Positions 51,590 to 62,029 of a DNA stretch of 64,000 nt are shown here, in pieces (within the stretch, counting starts at the first letter, position 1; each line of letters opens with the position of its first letter). The position numbers and the translations under genes were made by a program. The notes under the pieces are model-generated. The model was not told where the DNA came from. It ran no database searches and saw only the letters and a list, made by a program, of their open reading frames with translations. Source of the DNA: Dolomedes plantarius (lineage: Eukaryota > Arthropoda > Arachnida > Araneae > Dolomedidae); contig OU015496.1 of the NCBI GenBank assembly GCA_907164885.2, positions 131,523,875-131,587,874 on the forward strand. The letters run 5' to 3'.

Positions 51590-53183
51590 ATGAAATTAAG
51601 TAAAACCCAAAAGAATTGGTCTTTCTATGTTCATGAATTGTTGGCTATATATACATCAATTAAAAAGTTTACACATTTGCTTGAGGGAAGAGAATTTTGT
51701 GTATTTACCGATCAAAAACCTCTTATTTTTGCTTTTAAGCAAAAAGCAGAAAAATGTTCTCCATGTCAATTCCGACATCTGGACTTTATTGCTCAATTTA
51801 CTACAGATATAAGGTACGTTAAGGGTGAAATGAATGTAGTGCCAGATACGTTATCTCGAATTGAGATAGATGCAGTTTCAAAATTACTCCCAGTGGATTA
51901 TAAGCAGTTGTCTGAAGAACAACTTCAGGATAAAGAATTGCAGGAAATACTCAAATCAGATTTCCAACTGCAACTTAAATAACACTACTTTCCTCTGGGT
52001 GACATTAATTTGTACTGCGACACCACCATTGGTCATCCTAGACCATTTATTCCCAAATCTTTTAGGAAATCAGTTTTTGAAAATTCTCATTTTTTTCTCA
52101 CCCCGGTATTTCCGCCACAACCAAGCTGATATGCAATCGTTTTGTTTGGCCTGGTATGAGGAAGGATATAAAATCTAGAGTTTGTGGCTGTAACGGTTGT
52201 CAGCGAGCGAAACTTTTTAGACATAGCAAGGCTCCGCTTGGCACATTTGCTCAGCCAGATGCTCGTTTTTCTCATATCCACTTGGATTATATAGGACCGC
52301 TACCCTTATCCGAAGGAAAGAGATTTTGTCTGACAATTATAGATCGATTCACAAGATGGCCTGAAGTGATTCCCACCACCGACATGACAGCTGAAACTAC
52401 TGCACGTGCTCTTTTGCACAGTTGGATTAGCAGATTTGGTTCGCCTGTCACTATAACGACTGATCAAGGTAGATGCTTCGAATCCTCTCTTTTTAGCAAG
52501 CTAACGAATATGTTGGGATCACATAGAATTCGTTCTGCAACATACCATCCGCAATCAAACCGCATGATAGAGCGATTTCATAGGCACCTTAAAGGAGCGC
52601 TCAAAGCTCACAAAAATCCAAAATGGACAGAGATTTTGCCGATTGTTTTGCTTGGTTTGCGCACGGTCTATGGGGATGATCTTAATGCAACTACCTCTCA
52701 ATTGGTATATGGTACTAATTTGGGAGATTGCCTTTCGATCAGATGAAAATTATAAAAAAACTGATAACTGCAAGTTGTGTATTGGTTTTAATTGAAATGA
52801 TGAGGAAGTTGAATCCAATAGCCACCCCCTCTCATGGAAATAGCAAAATATACATTAATCCAACATTAAAATCGTGTACATATGTTTTCTTAAGAGTAGA
52901 CAGAATTGTTCCTCCTTTAACACCACCCTATATAGGACCTCATTCTGTACTAAAATGAAATGACAAAAAATTTATTCTGGATATAAATGGTAAAAAAAAA
53001 ACTGCAGTAACTATTGATAGACTTAAGCCAGCATATAAACTCAACCCCGATTTAAAGCAATTAGAGATTAATGGAAATCAGTCAGTCAGTCCAATCTCAG
53101 AGGGTAAGAGTAATGCTAAATCAGGTGCGAAAGCTAGTCGACGTGTTCATTTTTCTAAACAGTTAGTGCAATATATCACATAA
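51590..53183 (+). pseudogene. Gypsy pol fragment: RNase H end and integrase
   Basis: The 5'-truncated polyprotein opens at the end of RNase H (SKTQKNWSFYVHELLAIYTS, REFCVFTDQKPLIFAF, and the ADTLSRI-like VPDTLSRI). After a stop at 51980-51982 and frame changes comes the integrase. There is a degraded zinc-binding part (CNGCQRAK at about 52193-52216), then a core with HLDYIGPLP, TTDQGRCFES and HPQSNRMIERFHRHLK, i.e. D, D and E, open from 52156 to 52746. Usual text is QSNG; here it is QSNR. The C-terminal part (52728-52958, then to 53183) ends FSKQLVQYIT, a normal Gypsy terminus. No 5' LTR, gag, protease or RT is present. Confidence 0.9.
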
Positions 53184-53363
53184 ATGAGTTTTATGTAATA
53201 CTTATGTTCTGATTTCTAAGTATTTTTGTTTTGTTTTTGGTATATAGAACATGTAATTGTATGTGCAGGTTGTATTGCTTAATTTTCAATCTAGATGTAT
53301 TATATGAATGCAATGGTAATGTATTTTAAGTGATATGTATAAAAGTTTCGTTTCCTTCGTCAC

Positions 53364-53376
53364 TGGGGGGGATAGT
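53364..53376 (+). other. Polypurine tract of Gypsy fragment
   Basis: ACTGGGGGGGATA immediately precedes the LTR-like block. Confidence 0.7.
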
Positions 53377-53377
53377 T

Positions 53378-53642
53378 TGTAGCGAGCGCCGAATATTCAC
53401 TGCTGCGCAGTCGACTGACGTCTGCGTGCTTCTCCGGCTTCATCCAATGGCGTGGAAGAACGTAGCGCCGCTCGGAAGAAGAGCATGTATATAAGAAGCT
53501 GGCTCGCCGCCATGAGGGCTAGCGAGGCGTTTGCCTGTTGTAGTGTTGTTACCCACTTGGGAATCTTAATTGCTTAAATAATGTTTTTAATAAAGTTAAT
53601 AAAGTTAAGTTGAAGTTTTACTTGCATCATTTACTCCGTACA
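53378..53642 (+). repeat. Gypsy 3' LTR, 265 bp
   Basis: It begins TGTAGCGAGCGCC and ends CTCCGTACA. It is GC-rich in U3, with TATATAAG at 53488-53495 and two overlapping AATAAAGTT signals near 53589 and 53599. Boundaries are inferred from the purine tract and the TG...CA ends, because no second LTR lies in the window. Confidence 0.8.
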
Positions 53643-53649
53643 GCATGCA

Positions 53650-54667
53650 CGACCTCGTTAAAAAGTCATCGAAACACTGTTTATAGGCATTGAAACAAAC
53701 CGTTCGCAAAATACACGTGACATTTGATTTGATATCCGAGATGTTTTCAAATCTCTGTCCTTTCATGGTCATCTTAAGCTTCAGAAAAAGGATAAAAATC
53801 AGTTGGCGATAAGTTGGGAGATTATGGTGGGTGATTTATCACTGTGATTGAATGCTCAGTAAGATATTGTTGTACATAAATTGCTGTATGGGGCGTAGAA
53901 TTATTGTGTAAAAGAAACCATTGCCCAGAATCAAACAGTTCATTCCTAAATCTTCTTATCTTGTGTCTTAATCGAAAAATCACCTTCTCGTAAAAATACT
54001 AATTAATTGCTTGATTTTCAGGAACAAATTCATGGTGAAAAAGTCCTTTGTAATCAAAAAATGCAATCAGGATCACCTTAGTCTTTGATTTTGACATCCG
54101 TGCTTTTTTGTATGGGAGAAGACGGTCCTTTCCACTGTGCACTTTGTATTTATGTTTCTGGGTCATAGTGTAGACACCAGGTCTCATCTCCTGCTGTAAT
54201 ATATTTAAAAAAATTGTTGTCCTGTTACGCAATAGACAGCAAATCTTAACAGCAAGCTTTTCTGTCTTTTTGCTGTTCTGTCAAAATCCGAGGCACACAT
54301 CGAGCACAAACATTTTTCATATTCAGATTTTCAATTAAAATTAATCTACAGTTTTCTTTGCTTATCCCAATCATGTCTGAAATTTGCTGAGTTGTTACAC
54401 GCCTATCAGCTTTTACCAAAGAACGAATTTTCTCCACATATTCCTCATTCTTTGAAGTTGAAGGGCGGGGGTCTTTGGTTCATCTTCAATGCTTTCTCGC
54501 CCACATTTAAAGCGGTTGTACCACTCATACACTTGTGTTCTTGATAACGGTGCAATACTATATATTGCTCGAAACATCTCTAAAGTTTCGGTAACAGATT
54601 TACCAAATTTGTAACAAAATATAATAGTACAACTTGTACCATTCCGAAGCAATTTTTTTTTGTACAA
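53650..54667 (-). pseudogene. mariner transposase relic
   Basis: Minus-strand pieces in order: an HTH (KFGKSVTETLEMFRAIYS, VYEWYNRFKCGRESIED), a second HTH (VEKIRSLVKADRRVTTQQIS, NMKNVCARCVPRIL), a central part (KARMSKSKTKVILIAFFDYK, HHEFVP), then a shifted frame with HNNSTPHTA, where the second catalytic Asp is Asn, and SPNLSPTDFY with the third Asp. At least one internal deletion removes the first catalytic Asp region around 54240. A mariner TIR-like end lies near 54837-54848 (read on the minus strand: CAAGGTGCGACCATAAAGTA), beside a TA array. The other end abuts the Gypsy LTR and has no TIR. Confidence 0.85.
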
Positions 54668-54847
54668 TGCCTTCTCAGTAAATGAAAATTACTACTGTGT
54701 TTTGATATTCAAACTACTAAATAACCAGTTTAAAATGACTTTAACAAGAGTTGAGATGTCACTCTTTACAGCCAGGCGATTATTCTTTCACTTTTCTATT
54801 TTATAGTTTGATCTTTTAATTTGATCTATTACTTTATGGTCGCACCT

Positions 54848-54849
<2 letters not shown>

Positions 54850-54880
<31 letters not shown>

Positions 54881-54903
54881 ATATATATATATATATATAT
54901 ATA
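54850..54903. repeat. (TA)n microsatellite
   Basis: TA repeat with one TCTA interruption, next to the mariner end. Confidence 0.93.
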
Positions 54904-55588
54904 CACATTTTCTTTTAACAATGTATATGCTATTCGAGTGTGTTTTCAGAAGATCGAAATTAGATTCAGTTCTTCTACTTTATATGTCTAACAATAAAAG
55001 GAACGACTATAAATTTTCCTTAAGTTAATATACATGATTTATTAGCTTCCTTTTAGCGTAAGAAATACGTAATTTCTTCTTAACAAATAAATAATATCTT
55101 ATATCAGGCTAAGGAAGGAATAACAATATTCCCTCTGCAATAATGTGTGCTTTAAATTTTGGGTACCTTGGGCAAAAAATCACTATGATTTTCTTCGTAA
55201 AACCATGTAGCAATTCATTTTATTTTTTCCTTAAAAAAGGCTGCAATAAATCAAGTGGGGGGATAATGAATTAAGGGAAGTGTAACAGTTATTACAGGCG
55301 GTTATGCAAATGTGAATTTTGCATACCGCTTTACAAAGAATATTGATCGCAAAAAAATTGGCCATGCGAGCTCTCAAAATATCTAGTGTTAATCAGAATT
55401 CATAATTTACCCTTTTCATAATAACATTACAGTATAGAAATAATTGTTTCTTAGTTTTTAGTAATTAAAGATTCACCATAGAAAAGTTATAAATACAATA
55501 TTTTTCAATAAAAATATTCTAGAAATTTTATTTTACCTTTAAACTATATTCATGAATCTTTATTAACATGGACATCATTATAATATAT
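54904..55588. other. AT-rich DNA, no gene seen
   Basis: No coding frame or repeat structure that I can support. Confidence 0.45.
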
Positions 55589-55589
55589 A

Positions 55590-55831
55590 AAAACTAAACT
55601 AAACTCATGGCGCAACAGTCCGTTTGGTGTGCCATGGAGCATATGTCTCAGTCAGGTGACCAATCGAACGTCTGACAACCAGAGTTTAGTTCCCAAGCAT
55701 GCTTGGTCCCCACTTTATCTACCCACTGAAGTAATGAAGGGCTGAGACGACCTTGACCCAGTCGCAGGGTCAAACCCTGGACCTGTTTGGTGGCAGCTTG
55801 ACGCTTTTAACCACTACGCCACCGGACGTCC
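55590..55831 (-). repeat. tRNA-derived SINE, ~240 bp
   Basis: Read on the minus strand it starts GGACGTCCGGTGGCGTAGTG. The A box TGGCGTAGTGG (55811-55821) and B box GGGTTTGACCCTG (about 55766-55778) are at pol III spacing. A body of about 150 bases follows, ending in a (TTTAG)n tail (AGTTTAGTTTAGTTTTT, about 55590-55606). The head looks like a tRNA 5' half; I do not assign the parent tRNA. It would be mobilised by a LINE sharing its tail. The (TA)n directly before its 5' end starts at 55833. Confidence 0.85.
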
Positions 55832-55832
55832 A

Positions 55833-55858
55833 TTATATATATATATATATATATATTT

Positions 55859-55930
<72 letters not shown>
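55833..55930. repeat. (TA)n microsatellite between SINE and Tc1
   Basis: About 98 bases of TA repeat with one TTTCT interruption. Confidence 0.95.
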
Positions 55931-55931
<1 letters not shown>

Positions 55932-57146
55932 GAGAGGCCAAATTATTATGACCACCCCCACAATACAATGTTGCACCACCTTTTGCCCTTAATACTGCAT
56001 GAATTATTCTTGGCATGGCTTTTATGGCATGTTGGTAGGTGGTATGAGGAATGTGAGACCATATCCATCCGATGAATCGCATTTTTCAATTCCTTAAGAT
56101 TTGATGGTACTATATTCAGCTGCCCGATTCCCCGTTCGATCTCATCTCAGAAATTCTCAATTGGATTGAGATCTGGTGATTGTGCAGGCCAAAGAAGCAA
56201 GGGAAATTCTCCTTCATGCTCTTCAAACCATCTGAGGAAAATGCCAGCTTTATGTCAAGGAGCATTGTCCTGATGGAAGAACCCATCCCCGACAGGGTAC
56301 ACCATTAATACAACAGGATGTACTTGATCTGCGATAACACTTAAATAGGGCATTTAGACGTTGCTTCATAGGAATCAAAGGACCCATACAATGCGAAGAA
56401 AACATAACCCAAACCATAATATTGCTTCTACCAGCTTGAAGTGTTGTGGCAATGCTGTTGGGGTCCATGCTTTCGTTCTGTTTTCTCCATATTCTCACCT
56501 TGCCATCTGCATGGTGTAATTGAAAACCCGATTCATTGGACCACATGACCCTTTTCCAGTCATCTACTAACCAATCCTTATGCTCCTTTGTGAACTGCAG
56601 ACGTCTGCTCTTGTTCAAGGCAGACAGTAGATGCTTTCGAACAGGTCGTCGGCTTCCATAGCCTATACGTTGTAACGTGAATAGCTCCTTCAGAGACGTT
56701 CGTAGTTGCCCCTTGATTAAGGCTCCTTGATTAAGATCTATTTGGCGTACTGTTGCTCTTCTGTTGGACTGTACAACTTTGGCAAGTCTCCTTTCAGATC
56801 AATCATTCAGTAGCCTGTGACGATCACAAGCCTGGCATTGAAACCCAGATTTCTGCTCGGTAGTCCACTCTCTTTAAACATTAATAACTGCTGCTCTCGA
56901 ATACTTCACAAGTGCAGCCGTTTTGCTAATACTGGTTCCGACGCTTCGAGCGCCTACAAGCATCCCGCATTCAAACTCATTTAAATCACTTCTGTTGCCA
57001 CATCTTCGCAAACAACACAATGCAATTGATGGTTTACTTGTCCTGCATTCCCTTTTTATAGTTATCTCACACTCTAGTGGCAACACTGTGACTCAATAGC
57101 TCATTTGCATAAAACAGTCAAGTGGTCATTATAAAGTGGACGCTCA

Positions 57147-57149
<3 letters not shown>
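55930..57149 (-). mobile_element. Tc1-like element, ~1220 bp, full length but decayed
   Basis: The left end CTGAGAGGCCAAATTATTAT and the reversed right end CTGAGCGTCCACTTTATAAT share an inverted-repeat pattern and continue to GACCAC. TA arrays lie on both sides. The subterminal ATTATGACCACCC links it to the truncated copy at 17.8 kb. Confidence 0.88.
55940..57086 (-). pseudogene. Tc1 transposase relic, catalytic Asp replaced
   Basis: The minus strand reads in order: N-terminal HTH (LNEFECGMLVGARSVGTSIS, SRAAVINV; open from 57086), a middle part with stops, and from 56618 RLQFTKEHKDWLVDDWKRVM. Next comes WSNESGFQLHHADGKVRIW, with Asn where the first catalytic Asp of the family stands. GRSNIMVWVMFSSHCMGPL follows, then a frameshifted region around the second Asp. 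The C terminus (PHTTYQHAIKAMPRIIHAVL, AKGGATLYCGG) is clear. Several stops and at least two frameshifts; old copy. Confidence 0.87.

Positions 57150-57203
<54 letters not shown>
57150..57203. repeat. (TA)n microsatellite
   Basis: TA repeat directly after the Tc1 right end. Confidence 0.94.
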
Positions 57204-57204
<1 letters not shown>

Positions 57205-58410
57205 TGAAACTATATATTTTTCACATTTTATAATATCCATCTCGGTTAGGTAACCGAATTAGCCATTACATTCTGGTTTGAAATTGCTTTGTCTCGAAAT
57301 GTTTCAAATTAGTTTGCCTCGACGTACATTTATTAATTACGAAGAGGGATATATAACTCAATGTAGAGCCATTCCAGTATGAAAAACATTATATCACCGA
57401 ATTTCCAATTATGTATAATTATAATATATTTTTTAATTCAGAACCTGCATTGCAATTAAGGGAAGGTCAGTATTTCCCTGCTTTAACTCTTGAATGTATC
57501 CAGAAAATATTTTCTGTTACATTCATACTTACAAAAGTAATGCCATTAAAATTTATAGCGTCGTTTAATTATTAAAATCGTAGTTTACAAAATTCAAAGA
57601 ATTTTTTGTGTTGTTTTTAAAATATTTATGTTTATTATAGAATTCCAAACTTTTGGCTGAGTTTATTCTCGTAATTATTGATGTGACATAAGGCACCGCA
57701 AAATTTAGTTTTGCTGAAGTAATGGATAAGAACAAAAAAATAAGATAGAGCAATTTGATTTTCATTTCAAATAAAAAACAACATTTTCTGTACAATAAAA
57801 TTCCACAATAATAAATGCAATTGTATAATAAAGAATGTAAAAATCAAATATTTTTAATATTGTTTTTTTTATTCTAAATATGCGCGTTACCTGAATATTT
57901 TTCTACATATTTTGATGTCTTTTGGTGTCGATTCATATCTTTTGCAATTTATTAAAATATCCAGATCTCAGATATTATATAAAGCCATTTGAAATAGTTA
58001 ATTATAATGTAACTTAGGAGGAAATTTTGTTATTTTATATATCAGTGCATATTTACAGTAAATTTGGGAAAACGAGCTTTGTATTATACCACATAGTGAC
58101 GGTTACTTGATAAACTTGTCTCGGGCTAATGATGAGAACTATTGTAGTTCTAAGTTTCAAAGGAATAATTTTAGTAGCAATGCCTATGACCTCCGTCACG
58201 ATGTTGAGGGATTATAATTAAATGTATAATTAAATGAAGTATGTGATTCTAAAGGATTAAGTAATAACATAATCAAAAGATAAACAAATTTCGATTATAT
58301 ATCTTATTACATATATCTTAATATATATAACTTACTGCAACATATATCTTACTATAACATTTTTAGACGATACTACATGTTGTTGGGACTTATGTCCTGT
58401 GGCCAGAGCA
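57204..58410. other. AT-rich DNA, no gene seen
   Basis: A minus-strand frame at 57565-57795 (76 codons) begins with a hydrophobic, signal-like stretch. It is isolated, short and in low-complexity DNA, so I do not call it a gene. Confidence 0.4.
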
Positions 58411-58419
58411 TTCCAGACC

Positions 58420-59728
58420 AGGTCCTTACCTTAAAGTAGTAGGACTGGTTTTTTCCTGGGCGAACGGGCGGGCAAGAGGCGGTCTGCTCGCACAGGATCG
58501 GTGGAGGGGAATATTGGGAACGCTGGGAAAAATCGGCAGTCGGCTCTCGGTCGTTGAAGAGAGCAGGTCGCTTGTACTCTGAACCCCTGTCGAAACGCCT
58601 CGTCACGGAGAATCATGGAGCGTTTACTGGAGCAGCGATACGCGATCAAATTTTGTGTAAAGTTTGGTAAAACGGGCAAAGAGACTCAAAACATGAGTAA
58701 GAATGCCTACGGTGATGCTGCCATGGGTAAAATTGCTGTTTTTGAATGGCACAAGCTGTTCCGAGAAGGTAGGGAAAGAGTGGAAGACGTCGACCGCTCC
58801 GGACACCCTTCGACCAGCAAGACCAACGAAAATGTGTCGCGAGTGAAAAATTTACTAAACAGTGATCGTAGGATGAGTATCAGAATGATTGCTGATGACT
58901 TGAGCATTCCTCAAACCCAAGTTTTTGAGATCATGACAGAAAACTTAGCCTTGAGGAAAGTGTGCGCGAAGTTGGTGCCGCGAGTGTTGTCAGAGGAGAA
59001 AAAGCCCTACCAGAAAGCGATCTGTCAGGATCTTCTTGATCATGTGAATGAGGATGACGACTTTTTGGACAATGTAGTGACCGGTGAGGAGACATGGTTA
59101 TTTGAATACCACCCGGAGAGCAAGCGGCAGAGCTCAGAATGGCACACCCCTTCTTCCCCATGCCCCAAGAAAGCACGAATGAGCAAATCCAAGAAAAAGT
59201 CCATGTTCCTTTGCTTTTTTGATCGACATGGAGTCATCCACTAAGAGTTTGTACCACCCGGACAAACAGTTAATGCAGTTTTTTACGTGGAAGTCCTCAC
59301 AAGACTGAGAAAACGCATTGTTCGTGTCCGCCCAGCCATTGCCAACAATTGGCGGCTGCACCATGACAACGCGCCGAGCCACACAGCGTTCCGCGTAGTG
59401 GAGTATCTTGCCCAGCACAAGGTGGCAACGCTGCCTCAGCCCCCCTACAGCCCCGACATGGCCCCGCCAGACTTTTTTCTATTCCCGAGAATAAAATCGA
59501 CGCTCAAGGGGAAGCATCACTGGTCGGTAGAGGCGGTTCAACAGGCCGTGACGAGGAAGCTAAACAGCATTCCGGTCAAGGCGTTCCTGGAGGCGTACGA
59601 AAACTGGAAAACTCGTTGGCAGCAGTGTTTAAATGCGGAAGGGTGTTACTTTGAAAAATTTTAATCGTTTGTACTATTCTCATGAATAATTAAAAAGAAA
59701 ATGAGTCCTACTACTTTCAGAACAGACC

Positions 59729-59731
<3 letters not shown>
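58420..59731 (+). mobile_element. mariner element, ~1.31 kb, near intact
   Basis: Inverted ends share AAAGTAGTAGGACT (left about 58433-58446; right reversed about 59712-59725), with looser matches outward to AGG(G)TC. (TA)n follows the right end. The element is much more GC-rich than its surroundings. It holds one long transposase frame with a single stop. Confidence 0.9.
58615..59664 (+). pseudogene. mariner transposase with one in-frame TAA
   Basis: ATG at 58615 (MERLLEQRYAIKFCVKFGKT). The 349-codon frame ends at TAA 59662-59664 (GCYFEKF) and has only one internal stop, TAA at 59242-59244 between GVIH and EFVPP; Lys is plausible there in the family. HTH segments are VFEWHKLFREGRERVED and DRSGHPSTSK, then RRMSIRMIADDLSIPQTQV. 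Catalytic text: VTGEETWLFEY with Glu where mariners usually have the first Asp, HHDNAPSHT with the second, and YSPDMAPPDFFLFP with the third (DD34D type). The Asp-to-Glu change at the first position would itself be expected to impair catalysis. The freshest mariner in the window. Confidence 0.94.

Positions 59732-59779
<48 letters not shown>
59732..59779. repeat. (TA)n microsatellite between two mariners
   Basis: About 48 bases of TA repeat joining the right end of one mariner to the next relic. Confidence 0.94.
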
Positions 59780-59780
<1 letters not shown>

Positions 59781-60560
59781 TCGTACAGTAAATAAATTCG
59801 GGGACTTTACTACAGCAACGAATACACTTACAAACTCTTCTGAACACAATCACCTTTAAAATAATGTCCTTCCGCAACTATACACTTCTGTCATCTTTGA
59901 TACAGCTTCTGGAAATAGTCCTCGAAACCTTTGCGTGAGAGCTGTCGTTAAGCGGTTGTCGCTGTTGCCGTCACTTCTTCGGCATTTGCTAACCGCTTGC
60001 CCTTGATGCGATCTTTCAGTTTCGGGAACAGGTAGAAATCGCAAGAAGCGAGGTTTGGGGAATACGGGGGATGTGGCAGAACTGTGGTGCAGTGTTTAGC
60101 AAGGGTTTGTTGCACCATCAGGGATCGGTGCGCCGCCGCCGGGACATTGTCATGTAACAACATCCACATGTTGGATTTCCAAACGTGTGGACGTTTACCA
60201 CGGATTGCCTCCCGGAGACGACGAAGAACCTGTACATACCATTTGTTGACGATGTTACCTTGTGTTTGGCGCAGTTTGTCCTTTCTGGACCTTGCGCCAA
60301 TAAACTTTAACCAACCAAACAACCACTTCTCCTAACCATTGGATGTTCGCCTCCTTTTATGGGGTCACTGGCCACCCACTTCGCGGATCATCTGCAACAG
60401 CGTCTCTCCCATTTTTAAACAAGCTGTACCATATGAAAACTTTCGATCTGCACATAGTTTCGTCTCGATACGCTTTTTGCAGTAACTGTAACGTTTCTGC
60501 AGTGGTTTTACCTAATCTGTAGCAGAATTTAATGTTTAAACGTTGCTCCAAAAAGGACAT
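59780..60560 (-). pseudogene. mariner transposase with large internal deletion
   Basis: The minus strand starts at 60560 (MSFLEQRLNIKFCYRLGKTT) and reads through the HTH (VFIWYSLFKNGRDAVADD) to RSGWPVTP near 60357. It then jumps to a region just before the second catalytic Asp (NKWYVQVLRRLREAIRGKRP). I estimate about 160 residues are missing, including the first catalytic Asp. LLHDNVPAAAHRS (second Asp) and YSPNLASCDFYLFPKLKD (third Asp) follow, and the C terminus decays near 59950-59860. TCGTACAGTAAATAAATTCG at about 59780 may be the 3' TIR; no partner is found near 60.6 kb. Confidence 0.88.
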
Positions 60561-60920
60561 TTTGCTACATCGACATCATAGGCTGACAGTCTGCAGCCAA
60601 ATGGTGAGCTGCGCGCCTTAGCAGTTGCGCAAAGCGTCATGTGACGTCTCACGCGTATGAAGATAACCAGACTTGCAATCCACATCCATATTTCGGGATT
60701 AGATCCACACTAGATGTGGTCAAGCGATATCATCTCGAAATTGTCCAACAGCATTACCCACTAAATCACCAGGAAAGCTTTATCACGCCAGGTGGCTTAC
60801 AACGGAAAAGAGAGTGTTTCGTCTCTATATTGGCACAGAATAGCCATCACTTGAAATAGAGACATTATATTGTGGAACATTATATTGTGGAATATTATAT
60901 TGTGTGTTTACATGATATTG
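60561..60920. other. Short repeats, no gene seen
   Basis: Between about 60862 and 60920 the phrase CATTATATTGTGGAA recurs about four times with slight changes. The rest is unassigned. Confidence 0.45.
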
Positions 60921-61532
60921 TGGAATATAATGTAAAAGTGTATGGAGAAGTTTGGTTTCTCCCTAAAACTGAGCCTTCATGCACAGCTGGTGCACAGTGA
61001 CTTTGGGGAGTTCTACACTACTCAAGATATCTGAGCGAGGAGTTGAAATTAGTAGTGATATCATGTAATCCAAAGGAATGATTTTTATGGCCACCCAGAA
61101 AACCTGCTGATTACCATGATCAACAAGAAACGATCCTAAGGGAGGAAATCAGGCTTCAGAAGAATCATGAAGGCCCGAACATTTCCCAATGAAACAACTC
61201 TTGGTTTTGTCATTTCGCCTCTCAATTTTCACGCAAATGAATATACAGAACTGATAAATCGGCAGAAATGTTCCCTTACAGAACCTCCACTGACTAAACA
61301 TATACCCAGTGCAGAAATTGAGAAAATGACTGAAATAGGTAGCTTTATTGAAAGTAAACTGTAGAATCTCCCAAACCATACACAAACTGTCGAAAGGGCC
61401 GTCAAGATAGTGTTAGAAGCATCTTCATATGTCCGTGGAACAAAAAGTCGTGATGGCTTTATACGCACAACACTGGCGTCTCGAAAGCTGATGCCAAACT
61501 TCGAAAATAAGGCAAAATATAAAGTATAAGAT
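60921..61532 (+). pseudogene. Coding relic of an uncharacterised multicopy protein
   Basis: From 61167 one frame reads PNETTLGFVISPLNF, NEYTELINRQKC and LTEPPLTKHIPSAEIEKM. It passes a TAG at 61362-61364, then continues NLPNHTQTVERAVKIVLEAS, RGTKSRDGFIRTTLASRKLM and PNFENKAKYKV to a TAA near 61529. The text resembles a protein segment I remember from many unannotated arthropod genes (HTQAVER..K.VTEAS..V.G...RDGFI). I cannot name the family or a function. Upstream, to about 60921, other frames look protein-like but are broken. No inverted ends seen. Confidence 0.45.
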
Positions 61533-61659
61533 TTCTATATCACTAAACAGGGGTGAAAAATGTGCCCATATTTCTTGGGAGGTTGGGTAGGTGTAGATAG
61601 AATTCGAATGCAGCCACCTCCTCGTCGTTAATTCTGTATCAAAATTTCGCCGCCCTAGC

Positions 61660-61930
61660 GGGGGCTTTAAATATGATACGATATCAAAATAATTTTTTTC
61701 TCCAACAAAGGATCTTGCTATGCAACAATTTCCACTATAGGCGGTTAACATTTTTAATACGTAAAAAAGATAAAAAATAAATAAATAATGCATTTTTTAT
61801 ATTTTTGGAGAAACTTCAAGGGCCGGGTGGGGGGGGGGGGCTAAATATATTTTAGTTTCAAAAGAAATTTTTTTCCAAACATTTGATAGCAATACACAGC
61901 TTTTCCCACCTCAGGCGATTTCGATTTAAA
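61660..61930. repeat. Diverged direct repeat, ~177-bp period
   Basis: A block with GGGGGCT..AAATAT, TCAAAA.AA.TTTTTTTC(T)CCAA and TTTCC(C)AC.(A)TAGGCG.TT occurs at about 61668-61745 and again at about 61838-61922. The second begins after a run of ten Gs (about 61829). Confidence 0.6.
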
Positions 61931-61953
61931 AAAATGTAAAAAATCAACCCACC

Positions 61954-61957
<4 letters not shown>

Positions 61958-62020
<63 letters not shown>
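61958..62020. repeat. (TA)n microsatellite bordering DD41D copy B
   Basis: TA repeat changing to TTTA repeat just before the TIR at 62030. Confidence 0.94.
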
Positions 62021-62029
62021 TTATTTATA

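Noticed and set aside
57565..57795. Minus-strand small secreted protein
   Set aside because: The hydrophobic N terminus could mimic a signal peptide, but the rest is Asn/Lys/Phe low-complexity sequence in AT-rich DNA, with no cysteine pattern or promoter.
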